Shown: positions 1 to 5,430, counted from the stretch's first letter. The stretch is DNA of 7,689 bases from an uncultured Oscillospiraceae bacterium (GCA_958426425.1 CATZYY010000111.1:1-7689); one strand, 5' to 3'. Notes: a model not told the origin generated them from the letters alone. A program made the numbers and translations.

Positions 1-1103
1 TTGAAGGACAGGCCGTAGGCCTCCACGTACAGCGTCATCCGCCAGGCGGCGGAGGCCAGGAGCAGAACACTCTCCGCCGTCAGCACCGCACCCAGCAGCC
101 GCACCGCCGCAAAGCTCCGTCCCTCCCGCCGGGAGAAAGTCAGGGACATCAGCAGCACCGTCAGATTTACCACCGTCACGCCCACCATCTGGAAAAAGCC
201 GCTGCGGGCCCACTGGGCGTAGGAAAGACCCCGGGCGGCAAGATAGGCCTCGCCGCCGAAGAGGCCGGCGGATTGGATGGCCAGAAACAGGGCGTACAGG
301 ACTACCACCCCCGCCAGCATCACGGCGAAGGCAAGACCGTCCACTTTGCGGCCGGCCTTCTGGGGCTGCCGGGGCAGGGAGGAGGGCCGCCGCAGGAAGT
401 ACAGCAGACTGAAGGCAAAGGGGGTCAGCAGCACCGCCCAGACCAGCTTCCACAGAGCAGAGGTGAAGTGGGCGTTGACAAAGGCCCGCAGCTGCGCCGT
501 GGCCGCGGCAAACAGGGCGTCGGCGGAGGACAGAACCGGCACCAGCACTGCCGCCAGCGCCAGGGCGCCCACAGCGCCCAGCACCGCAGCCAAGGTCCGT
601 CGCCGGGGCGCAGAGGCGGCGGTCAGGGCCGCGCCCACAGCCCCCAGCTGGCCGAACAGGGCCAGCAGCATCAGGCAAAATCGTTCCCACAGCATGACAG
701 GGCGCTGCCAGGGCAGATGCCCCGCTCCCGACAGGGACATCAGGTGTACCGGCACCAGCCCCGCCAGGGCCAGAAAGTTCCACGCCCGGAACCAGCCGTT
801 GGAGGTCAGGGCAAAGGAGATCAGCAGGGCTAAATTGACCACCAGCAGCACCCGGTCTTCCCGCCGTTTCAGGCACCCGAGTCCCAGCTCCCACAGCACC
901 AGGACATACCACAGAAGGCCCACGGCGCTGAGCCCCAGGCCCCAGGGCCAGTTCCACAGGATCGTGTCCACCAGCAGAAAACACCACAGTACCGTGGCCG
1001 CTAAAAGAGGACGGCTTTTCCGGTCCATCTCATAGGCTTTTCCGGAATTTTGCGCAGACTTTTCCAACCCTCCCTTGGGGAGGGCGTTTTCAGAACCAGA
1101 CAT
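1..1103 (-). CDS. DUF4173-type polytopic membrane protein, C-terminus beyond the window
   Basis: An uninterrupted minus-strand frame starts at an ATG at 1103 and runs off the left edge after 367 codons, so the C-terminus is missing. The start is supported by AAGGAG eight bases upstream; an internal ATG at 1028 lacks comparable support. A short charged N-terminus (about 1-30) is followed by many hydrophobic helices, roughly at 34-50, 54-72, 85-100, 105-124, 140-163, 170-192, 217-237, 255-278, 305-322 and 333-353. The motif LSYAQWARSGFFQ (293-305) is the signature I associate with the DUF4173 (DUF4153-like) family, whose function is unknown. Many aligned plus-strand frames here are shadows. The gene follows the 33-aa peptide gene by 70 bases and probably belongs to the same operon as the HTH and DUF2975 genes, a grouping common in Clostridia. 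Family assignment is from memory of the motif. Confidence 0.85.
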   Translation of the reverse strand, partial: MSGSENALPKGGLEKSAQNSGKAYEMDRKSRPLLAATVLWCFLLVDTILWNWPWGLGLSAVGLLWYVLVLWELGLGCLKRREDRVLLVVNLALLISFALTSNGWFRAWNFLALAGLVPVHLMSLSGAGHLPWQRPVMLWERFCLMLLALFGQLGAVGAALTAASAPRRRTLAAVLGAVGALALAAVLVPVLSSADALFAAATAQLRAFVNAHFTSALWKLVWAVLLTPFAFSLLYFLRRPSSLPRQPQKAGRKVDGLAFAVMLAGVVVLYALFLAIQSAGLFGGEAYLAARGLSYAQWARSGFFQMVGVTVVNLTVLLMSLTFSRREGRSFAAVRLLGAVLTAESVLLLASAAWRMTLYVEAYGLSF

Positions 1104-1123
1104 ATGAAATTCTCCTTTTTCAA

Positions 1124-1144
1124 CTGTCCACATAGGATGGACAG
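1124..1144 (-). promoter_or_regulatory. 7-bp inverted repeat ahead of the DUF4173 gene
   Basis: CTGTCCA and TGGACAG form a perfect inverted repeat separated by 7 bases, ending about 7 bases before the AAGGAG of the membrane protein gene. It could be a leader hairpin or a binding site. No U-run follows it on the minus strand, so it is not a standard terminator. Confidence 0.35.
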
Positions 1145-1173
1145 AATGCATTCAGATATGAGGGATCACTTTG

Positions 1174-1275
1174 TCAGATGGGCCGGAGACTGATGGCCAG
1201 CACCGGCAAAAGCAGCGCCAATAGAAGGAACAGCGCGGCCCACAAAACCGCCCGCAAAATTCTCAGCGTTCTCAT
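1174..1275 (-). CDS. 33-aa single-helix membrane peptide
   Basis: This short minus-strand gene encodes a peptide beginning MRTLRILRAVLW and ending AISLRPI. It has a basic N-terminus, one leucine/alanine-rich hydrophobic helix (about residues 8-28) and a short polar tail, so it should sit in the cytoplasmic membrane. The ATG has AGGAGG four bases upstream, and its first bases overlap the stop codon of the HTH gene in an ATGA arrangement, implying translational coupling. A longer reading of the same frame up to 1497 lies inside the HTH gene and is a shadow. I do not recognise a family. The coupling, a real ribosome binding site and the strong hydrophobic profile argue for a real gene; it may assist or be sensed with the neighbouring membrane proteins, which is inference only. 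Confidence 0.6.
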   Translation of the reverse strand: MRTLRILRAVLWAALFLLLALLLPVLAISLRPI

Positions 1276-1490
1276 GGCGCCTCCTGATCCGGCACAAACT
1301 CCAGCAGATCCCCCGGCTGACAGTCCAGGGCGGCGCAGATGGCCTCCAGGGTGGAAAAGCGCACAGCCTTGGCTTTGTTGTTTTTCAGGATAGACAGGTT
1401 GGCCAGAGTGATGTCCACCTTTTCCGACAGCTGGTTCAGGGACATCTTCCGTTTTGCCATGACCACGTCCAAATTGACTACAATCGCCAT
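1272..1490 (-). CDS. YozG-type XRE/Cro family transcriptional regulator (72 aa)
   Basis: This small DNA-binding protein consists almost entirely of one helix-turn-helix domain. The N-terminal strand (MAIVVNLDVVMAKRKMS) is followed by the HTH at about residues 16-40 (LNQLSEKVDITLANLSILK) and a C-terminal part with FSTLEAICAALDCQPGDLLEF, the classical end of Cro/CI-like domains. Length and layout match the compact regulators (COG3655, B. subtilis YozG type) habitually encoded next to DUF2975 membrane proteins. The ATG at 1490 has a GAGGTG ribosome binding site; upward extension of the frame runs into the DUF2975 gene and is not used. The gene begins 8 bases after the DUF2975 stop and its own stop overlaps the next start. 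It probably binds the paired palindromes ahead of the operon (inference). Confidence 0.9.
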   Translation of the reverse strand: MAIVVNLDVVMAKRKMSLNQLSEKVDITLANLSILKNNKAKAVRFSTLEAICAALDCQPGDLLEFVPDQEAP

Positions 1491-1498
1491 GGCCCACC

Positions 1499-2083
1499 TC
1501 AAATCGTCAAATCGTTTTCCGCCTTGATCTCCGCCGCCTGCCGGAACAGGGCGGACATGACCAGGCACAAAAGGCCCGCCATGGCGAAAATGGGGACAAA
1601 CAGGGCATTGTAGGACAGCAGGGGTTCCGGCGAGCGGAAGTAGCACACGCTGAACACCACCCGAATCAGCGCGGCCCCGGCGATGACGAAGGCGCAGACC
1701 GATGCCCGCCTCAGGCTGACGGCGTTTTCCGGTGAAAAGGGGGTCCCCTTCAGGATGGTCCGCAGTACCCGTCGACCCTGCCAGAGAATGACGGCGGTGC
1801 AGATGCCGGAGACTACCAAAAACAGCGTCAGCACCATGCTGGGAAGATCCCGCCAGAACCAGATCCAGGCCAGGAAGCTGCCCATGATCCCGGCGGCAAG
1901 AATATCGTCCTCCCCGGGGCGGAATATGCCGCCAAGGTAGCTCCCCACGCCGCCCAGCAGGCCGGGGCCGCCGGAGAGGACTGCGGCGGGTACCAGATAT
2001 AAGACGATGATATTGCAGATCAGAGCGATCAGCACCAGGACATTGAGAACCCGGGCAATTCGCTGTACGCGGGATGCTTCCAT
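1499..2083 (-). CDS. DUF2975 family membrane protein (194 aa)
   Basis: A four-helix integral membrane protein of the DUF2975 type. Hydrophobic stretches lie at about residues 13-35, 68-100 (two close segments around a loop), 130-148 and 155-178, and a conserved-looking cytoplasmic segment (GRRVLRTILKGTPFSPENAVSLRR, about 102-125) sits between the second and third helices. The phrase GTPFSPENA is typical of the family. I place the start at the second ATG (2083), because AGGAGG lies 7 bases before it but only 1 base before the ATG at 2089. Family function is unknown; in Firmicutes it is paired with a YozG-type regulator, as here, which suggests a membrane component that signals to, or is controlled by, that regulator. 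First gene of the operon behind the promoter at 2106-2135. Confidence 0.9.
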   Translation of the reverse strand: MEASRVQRIARVLNVLVLIALICNIIVLYLVPAAVLSGGPGLLGGVGSYLGGIFRPGEDDILAAGIMGSFLAWIWFWRDLPSMVLTLFLVVSGICTAVILWQGRRVLRTILKGTPFSPENAVSLRRASVCAFVIAGAALIRVVFSVCYFRSPEPLLSYNALFVPIFAMAGLLCLVMSALFRQAAEIKAENDLTI

Positions 2084-2105
2084 GGGCATTCCTCCTTTTG
2101 GCTGT

Positions 2106-2135
2106 ATCCTACCATAGCATATTATTGTTTGTCAA
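2106..2135 (-). promoter_or_regulatory. Sigma-A promoter of the DUF2975/HTH operon
   Basis: On the minus strand, a perfect TTGACA (2130-2135) is followed after 18 bases by TAGGAT (2106-2111). The start codon lies about 20 bases further on behind an AGGAGG. No competing promoter is seen in this AT-rich stretch. Confidence 0.7.
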
Positions 2136-2159
2136 TGATTATTTATCGTTTTTCAATAA
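2122..2159 (-). promoter_or_regulatory. Twin palindromic operator, 21-bp period
   Basis: Two 17-bp imperfect palindromes of the form TTATTG-N5-CAATAA occupy 2122-2138 and 2143-2159, each with one mismatch between arms. Their centres are 21 bp apart, two helical turns, so both face the same side of the DNA. The promoter-proximal site covers the -35 box. This geometry fits cooperative binding by the small HTH protein encoded in the operon, giving negative autoregulation; the binding partner is inferred. Confidence 0.6.
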
Positions 2160-2340
2160 ATCTTTCGCGGGGGTAAAACCTTGCGGATCCTGCTGCCGGG
2201 AAATGACTGCAGAGAGGAGCCTGGAGACCGTTGGGATTCGCCGGAAATTTTACCTGGGGCACGCAGCAGGACAGGTTCAACGGATGCTGTGGGCTGAGTG
2301 CCTCAACCAAGGGAAGCAGCAAGGGAAAACGCCGCGGGGC
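2160..2340. other. Intergenic stretch without recognisable gene
   Basis: About 180 bases between the operon promoter and the tRNA terminator. Open frames on both strands lack ribosome binding sites and look like chance readings. I saw no RNA family that I can defend here (see the rejected SRP-like motif). Confidence 0.5.
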
Positions 2341-2382
2341 AAAAAGAAAAAGCCCTTGAAACCTTTCGGTTTCAAGGGCTTT
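2341..2382 (-). terminator. Rho-independent terminator behind the tRNA-Val 3' end
   Basis: A perfect 13-bp stem (2351-2363 with 2368-2380, extendable by two A-T pairs) closes a GAAA tetraloop on the minus strand, followed by a U-rich run broken by a single C. It stands 6 bases after the CCA of the tRNA fragment, as a normal tRNA gene terminator would. On the plus strand only TTTGTT follows, so termination that way would be weaker. Confidence 0.85.
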
Positions 2383-2386
2383 GTTC

Positions 2387-2433
2387 TGGTGGACGATACA
2401 GGACTCGAACCTGTGACCCCCTGCACGTCAAGC
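2387..2433 (-). other. 3' half of a tRNA-Val(GAC) gene; probable attachment half-site of an integrated element
   Basis: Read on the minus strand, this holds a tRNA from the anticodon arm to the CCA end. The anticodon loop TTGACGT (2431-2425) has U33 and anticodon GAC. Then come the 3' anticodon strand GCAGG, a 5-base variable loop, a perfect T arm with TTCGAGT loop (2398-2414), the acceptor 3' strand ATCGTCC, discriminator A and encoded CCA (2389-2387). Upstream of about 2433 the match stops: the 5' anticodon strand reads CTCGC instead of the expected CCTGC, and no D arm or 5' acceptor strand follows. It is therefore not a functional tRNA. Such 3' duplicates arise when an integrase uses a tRNA gene as target; the intact copy would lie at the other end of the element, to the right of this window. 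Integration is inferred. Confidence 0.75.
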
Positions 2434-2449
2434 GAGTCGGGTGTTTTCT

Positions 2450-2470
2450 AACCCTTGTGGCACAAGGGTT
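2450..2470. repeat. 21-bp perfect palindrome just inside the att junction
   Basis: AACCCTTGTG and its exact reverse complement CACAAGGGTT flank a single G. It starts 17 bases from the end of the tRNA match. No U-run follows on either strand, so it is more likely a protein-binding site, for example for an integrase or excision factor, than a terminator. That role is inference. Confidence 0.55.
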
Positions 2471-2515
2471 TCGTGGATCTTTCTGGCAGGACAGCACGGA
2501 AATAATCCCTTGCCC

Positions 2516-2534
2516 TGTCGTACTTTTGTCGTAC
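2516..2534. repeat. Paired TGTCGTAC direct repeats, 11-bp period
   Basis: TGTCGTAC occurs at 2516-2523 and again at 2527-2534, separated by three T. Short inverted flanks TTGCC (2510-2514) and GGCAA (2541-2545) surround them. Adjacent short direct repeats about 100 bp from a tRNA junction resemble arm-type sites of tyrosine recombinases; no integrase is visible in the window to support this directly. Confidence 0.45.
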
Positions 2535-2574
2535 GATTTTGGCAATTTGATTTGAGAAATGCTGTGAGGAGAAA

Positions 2575-2636
2575 GCGTCAAATGAAGGCCGTGCAACCCC
2601 CTGGCCGGACGGGGGTTGTAGGCCTTCATTTGACGC
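2575..2636. repeat. 62-nt long hairpin (16 + 10 bp inverted repeat)
   Basis: The arms 2575-2590 and 2621-2636 are perfect 16-bp reverse complements (GCGTCAAATGAAGGCC). Inside, after one bulged G, a further 10 pairs (2592-2601 with 2611-2620, including one G-U) close a 9-base loop. Neither side has a U-run. It lies about 100 bases downstream of the stop of the large minus-strand membrane protein gene. It could be a REP-like element, an mRNA 3'-end stabiliser, or an element-end structure. Confidence 0.65.
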
Positions 2637-2732
2637 CTTCCCTGGATAAGAGAACTGAGTTTAAAGCTTAGAGGCTGGCGGACTGATGATCGAGTTCTGC
2701 CAACATAAGAAGAGATACCCGATTCAACATAC

Positions 2733-4448
2733 CTATTGCTTCTTGAGATATGTTCCGTCAAATTCTAAATCTTGATCTGGGTATATACCTATTTGTGAAA
2801 CTTCTATCCCATCTGGCTCTAGCGAAAAATAGAGCGTTTTTTCATCCTCGTATGATGCAAAATCATCGCCATTAGAATAGGTTCCGATTTCAGCAATACA
2901 TTCAAATTCTTCAACTCTTCCATCGCCATAAGTGTGTGACATTTGAATATGAAGGGTGCTGTCATCGTTTGGCATGACGACAAGTGTTTTGCTTCCATCT
3001 AATCCACCGTTATTACAGATATAGGTTCCAGGCCAACTCTTTTCTTTGGCTCCTTGAACACTAGTATCTGAAGCGGCTGCATTTGCCACAGACCCGTTTC
3101 GAGATAAATCTTGCTCGTCATGCACAGGAGAAACGTGGCTTTCCTGTGGTTCTGTTTCAGTGGTAATGTAATTATCTGCGACTTGATAAGTACCGTCATA
3201 TTCCAGGTCGATTGCTGGGTATATGCCTAGTTGATCCAACCGAATTACTTTTTCACCAGAAGTAGGATCAACCTCTAAATTAAAATACAGAGTTTTATCA
3301 TCTTGGGTACACGCAGCAAAATAAGGCCCTTCTCCGAATGCTCCAATTTCTGCTTCCGCATAATATGTCTCCATGTTACCGTTGGCATAGTTGTGTATCA
3401 TATCAATAGACAGTGATGTGCTGCCATTTTGAGTGACAGTCAAGGTTTTACTGCCATCTTCTCCGCCATTGTTGCAAACATACGTACCATCCCATTTCAA
3501 GAGAATGCCTGGTTTCCCAAGCCGTACATCAAATGATTCGGGCCGCATACCGTATGAACCGATTAGTTGAGACTGCGGGAAATTCTTGATTTCTATAGAT
3601 GGCATCCCATTTTCTGCAAGTTCGATTTCAAATGCAATCAATCCGCTATCGCTCATATGCTCTATATAAGTATCTTCTTGCGGGCCACGGGGATATGGAA
3701 TATAGTAATCCACAAAATTTGAGTCCTGATCATATGCAGTTAAGCGAAAATCAACACTTGTTAGACCAGCGGAAAGTCTTATTGTCATATATGGAGCATA
3801 TTCTTCACCATCAAGAAATGGAGTCCACACATAACTGCCAAAATATTCTTCAATCCATCCGTTTGGCTTGCTCGCAACTTCTGCCGCTTCAGTGGCGGCC
3901 TTCCGTTCCTCAGAATAGTCGTTCCACCAAACATCATCTGCAACATAAGTGCCGGTATATGGTGCTGGAATACTAATATCTGGAACCTCTTGTGTAACAG
4001 TCAACGTATTTTCTTTAGAGTCAAAGGTAATAGAGAGGGTTCCGTAGGAACCGGTATCACAGGTGAATGAGTCTCCTTCTGGACGAGAGATAGATATTTC
4101 GAAGGACTGGACATAGTTTATATTTACCGGGGTTGAGTAGCCTTTAATCAAAAGCTCACCGCTCTTTTCGCCCTCACTGATAGTAAGCATCGTGTCAAAT
4201 CCACTGCCGTTTAAATATTCCAAGTTATGAAATATTCCCAAGTATGGGAGTTCTTCTTTGGGATGGAGTGTATCACCGATTTTACCAGAAATACCAAAGA
4301 CAATGATCCCTGCAATGATGATGCATATGACAGCTTCGCGAAATAAACCCTGGATTGCATTAAAGTAGACTACATGAAAGACCTTGTGATATAAGATCCA
4401 TAGTGCCACTGCAATTACTAATACAAGAATAAGCTGTAAGCCACCCAT
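2733..4448 (-). CDS. Membrane-anchored protein with tandem beta-rich repeats, unknown function (571 aa)
   Basis: I do not recognise this protein. From the start used it has two hydrophobic helices (about 4-29 and 38-58) and then a large, probably extracytoplasmic part rich in D, E, T, Y and G. Two clear copies of a ~100-residue unit are at about 319-421 and 472-567. Each opens with W-x-GTY-x-CNNGG-x-DGSKTL, contains an AEIG segment and the phrase KTLYF-x-LE, and closes with LGIYP or IGIYP followed by a DGTY. A polar linker (about 423-471) joins them; weaker GTY/GSY units occur at 164-170 and 203-208. The start is placed at 4448 because AGGAGG lies 6 bases before it; the ATG at 4451 is only 3 bases away and the upstream ATG at 4523 lies inside the preceding gene. 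It is AT-richer than both flanks, suggesting a separate origin. It begins 11 bases after the -1-frame stop of the coiled-coil gene. Confidence 0.85.
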   Translation of the reverse strand: MGGLQLILVLVIAVALWILYHKVFHVVYFNAIQGLFREAVICIIIAGIIVFGISGKIGDTLHPKEELPYLGIFHNLEYLNGSGFDTMLTISEGEKSGELLIKGYSTPVNINYVQSFEISISRPEGDSFTCDTGSYGTLSITFDSKENTLTVTQEVPDISIPAPYTGTYVADDVWWNDYSEERKAATEAAEVASKPNGWIEEYFGSYVWTPFLDGEEYAPYMTIRLSAGLTSVDFRLTAYDQDSNFVDYYIPYPRGPQEDTYIEHMSDSGLIAFEIELAENGMPSIEIKNFPQSQLIGSYGMRPESFDVRLGKPGILLKWDGTYVCNNGGEDGSKTLTVTQNGSTSLSIDMIHNYANGNMETYYAEAEIGAFGEGPYFAACTQDDKTLYFNLEVDPTSGEKVIRLDQLGIYPAIDLEYDGTYQVADNYITTETEPQESHVSPVHDEQDLSRNGSVANAAASDTSVQGAKEKSWPGTYICNNGGLDGSKTLVVMPNDDSTLHIQMSHTYGDGRVEEFECIAEIGTYSNGDDFASYEDEKTLYFSLEPDGIEVSQIGIYPDQDLEFDGTYLKKQ

Positions 4449-4459
4449 CATAAGCCTCC

Positions 4460-4669
4460 TTAACCACAGGCTTTTAGAAAAACTGCAATCACAATTACCC
4501 AAAAGCCAATGTTGATTGCCCATTTAACTCCACCATTGACTTGCGGCTCTCGTATAGCAAGCTGGGCTTCAATGCGCTCTTTATCCGCTTTTGCCTGTGC
4601 CAATAATTCTGGATATTTTGCTAAGTATTCCTGAGCCTTTTGTACATCCTCTTCTGCTCGCTGTTTATT
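4460..4669 (-). CDS. -1-frame C-terminal part of the coiled-coil gene, with a membrane helix (69 codons)
   Basis: This frame has no start of its own; it continues the preceding gene if one A is added to the A7 run, or if the ribosome slips back one base. It reads NKQRAEEDVQKAQEYL, continues as charged helix to about the 44th residue, then has a hydrophobic segment (VKWAINIGFWVIVIAVFL) and a short KACG tail. That is the expected architecture for a tail-anchored coiled-coil protein, which makes chance unlikely. Its stop codon touches the ribosome binding site of the next gene, the spacing of a normal operon, whereas the zero-frame stop would leave 172 untranslated bases. Confidence 0.6.
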   Translation of the reverse strand, partial: NKQRAEEDVQKAQEYLAKYPELLAQAKADKERIEAQLAIREPQVNGGVKWAINIGFWVIVIAVFLKACG

Positions 4670-4935
4670 TTTTTGCAGGAGGCGATTACTTCCTCATGTA
4701 TCTGCTTGAGACTTACAATCTGGGCTTCGCTGTAATTCTCAGCCAGCGCCTGCATCAGCTCATTTTGATATTCTTTTTCTGCCCGTGACAGTTCAGCAGT
4801 TGCATCTTCAAGATCCTTTTGACATTCTTTGAGGTCTTGCTCCCACTCAGTTTTGGCGTTGCGGATAAAGTCATTGCATTCACGAAGCAATCGATTCAGT
4901 TCCTTAGGATCTGTGGGCTTGTTTGACATGGACAT
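4621..4935 (-). CDS. Coiled-coil protein, zero-frame product ending early after an A7 run (104 aa)
   Basis: No known family. The ATG at 4935 is preceded by GGGAGGG at good spacing and by a strong promoter. Residues about 10-85 are a highly charged, heptad-like helix (ELNRLLREC, then EWEQDLKECQKDLEDATAEL), predicted to form a coiled coil. After Lys88-Lys89, encoded in seven consecutive A (4668-4674 on the plus strand as T), the zero frame continues for only 15 residues (INSEQKRMYKRLRNT), which break the pattern. The -1 frame from the same run continues the charged helix and ends with a membrane helix. The full protein would be 158 aa, ending at 4460. This is a decayed gene, an assembly indel in a homopolymer, or programmed slippage; the sequence alone does not decide. 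It is the first gene of a two-gene unit with the large repeat membrane protein. Confidence 0.65.
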   Translation of the reverse strand: MSMSNKPTDPKELNRLLRECNDFIRNAKTEWEQDLKECQKDLEDATAELSRAEKEYQNELMQALAENYSEAQIVSLKQIHEEVIASCKKINSEQKRMYKRLRNT

Positions 4936-4959
4936 AAAATCCCTCCCTACGGTATTTGA

Positions 4960-5003
4960 ACTATTATACCCTAAAAGTTCCTACTATTCAACCCTATAAG
5001 TTC
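4960..5003. promoter_or_regulatory. Imperfect 21-bp direct repeats over the promoter, 23-bp period
   Basis: Positions 4960-4980 and 4983-5003 match at 18 of 21 bases, both of the form ACTATT-NN-ACCCTA-N-AAGTTC on the plus strand. One copy covers the -10 box and the other the -35 box of the minus-strand promoter, so an occupied site would block transcription. The divergent XRE-family regulator starting at 5055 is the obvious candidate to bind; this is inference. Confidence 0.6.
4963..4991 (-). promoter_or_regulatory. Sigma-A promoter of the coiled-coil / repeat-protein unit
   Basis: On the minus strand TTGAAT (4986-4991) and a perfect TATAAT (4963-4968) are 17 bases apart. The start codon at 4935 follows after a GGGAGGG ribosome binding site. 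Confidence 0.8.
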
Positions 5004-5054
5004 ATTTATAGTCTAAACTCTCCGGGTTAAACTGATGAAAAACGGAGGGGTGCT

Positions 5055-5387
5055 ATGGACTGGGTTTCAATCGGCGGGAGAATCCGCAGGCAGCGGGAAT
5101 TTCTGGGCTACACACGGGAGCAGTTCGCGGAGCTGCTGGACGTGACGCCGAAATTCTGCTCGGACATTGAGCTGGGTGTCAAGGGGATGTCCGTCCAGAC
5201 CCTGTGCCGGATCTCCGAGGTCCTGCGCCTGTCCACGGACTTCATTCTCTTCGGCAGGGAGAATGCCGAGAGTTCCAGCCCCATCACCCAGCTGCTCCGC
5301 AGCTGTTCCCCCTCTGAGCTGGCCTATGCGGAACAGCTTCTGAAAACCTTCATCATGGCAATGAACACAAAAAAAGAATCGCTCTGA
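5055..5387 (+). CDS. XRE-family helix-turn-helix regulator (110 aa)
   Basis: A phage/ICE-type repressor. Residues 5-68 form the HTH domain: IGGRIRRQREFLGYTREQFAELLDV, the recognition segment TPKFCSDIELGVKGMS, then QTLCRISEVLRLSTDFILFG. The last ~40 residues (SSPITQLLRSCSPSELAYAEQLLKTFIMAM) look like a short helical dimerisation tail. Such proteins are frequent in conjugative and integrative elements of Clostridia. GGAGGGG stands four bases before the ATG. The gene is divergent from the coiled-coil gene, with 119 bases and a pair of direct repeats between them, and convergent with the amidotransferase gene. GC content is higher than that of the divergent neighbour. I saw no convincing plus-strand promoter, only weak -10-like TATAGT at 5007-5012. 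Its stop codon lies in the loop of the downstream terminator. Confidence 0.9.
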   Translation: MDWVSIGGRIRRQREFLGYTREQFAELLDVTPKFCSDIELGVKGMSVQTLCRISEVLRLSTDFILFGRENAESSSPITQLLRSCSPSELAYAEQLLKTFIMAMNTKKESL

Positions 5388-5408
5388 CAAGCGATTCTTT
5401 TTTTGTGT
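5365..5408. terminator. Bidirectional terminator, 19-bp perfect stem
   Basis: Positions 5365-5383 and 5390-5408 are exact reverse complements around a 6-base loop. The stem contains A7 on one side and T7 on the other, so either strand gives a GC-containing hairpin followed by seven U. It ends both the regulator gene and the convergent amidoligase/amidotransferase operon. The regulator's last codons and stop are inside the structure. Confidence 0.9.
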
Positions 5409-5430
5409 CCACTCCCAAAGGGGAAATGGA

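Noticed and set aside
277..1035. Long plus-strand open frames over the left region, up to 252 codons
   Set aside because: Their products are R/S/P/Q-rich without domains, and they lie antisense to the continuous DUF4173-type frame, which has a ribosome binding site and membrane-protein composition.
2293..2340. SRP RNA-like GGAAGCAGC motif in the intergenic region
   Set aside because: The motif resembles part of SRP domain IV, but the opposing GTCAG segment and GGAA-capped helix are missing, and the position directly behind a tRNA terminator gives no support.
2387..2475. A complete functional tRNA-Val
   Set aside because: No D arm, no 5' acceptor strand and a broken anticodon stem are found upstream of the 3' half.
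2074..2555. Plus-strand frames of 125 and 85 codons through the promoter and tRNA region
   Set aside because: They traverse the operon promoter, the terminator stem and the tRNA sequence and have no supporting start signals.
2340..2640. CRISPR-like repeat array
   Set aside because: The several short repeats here are different in sequence, occur at most twice and have no regular spacer length.
2372..2761. 129-codon minus-strand frame through the tRNA fragment and hairpin
   Set aside because: It crosses the tRNA 3' half and the inverted repeats, has no ribosome binding site and has low-quality composition.
4591..4788. 65-codon hydrophobic plus-strand frame
   Set aside because: Antisense to the coiled-coil gene and its -1-frame tail; hydrophobicity is expected from the complement of charged-residue codons.
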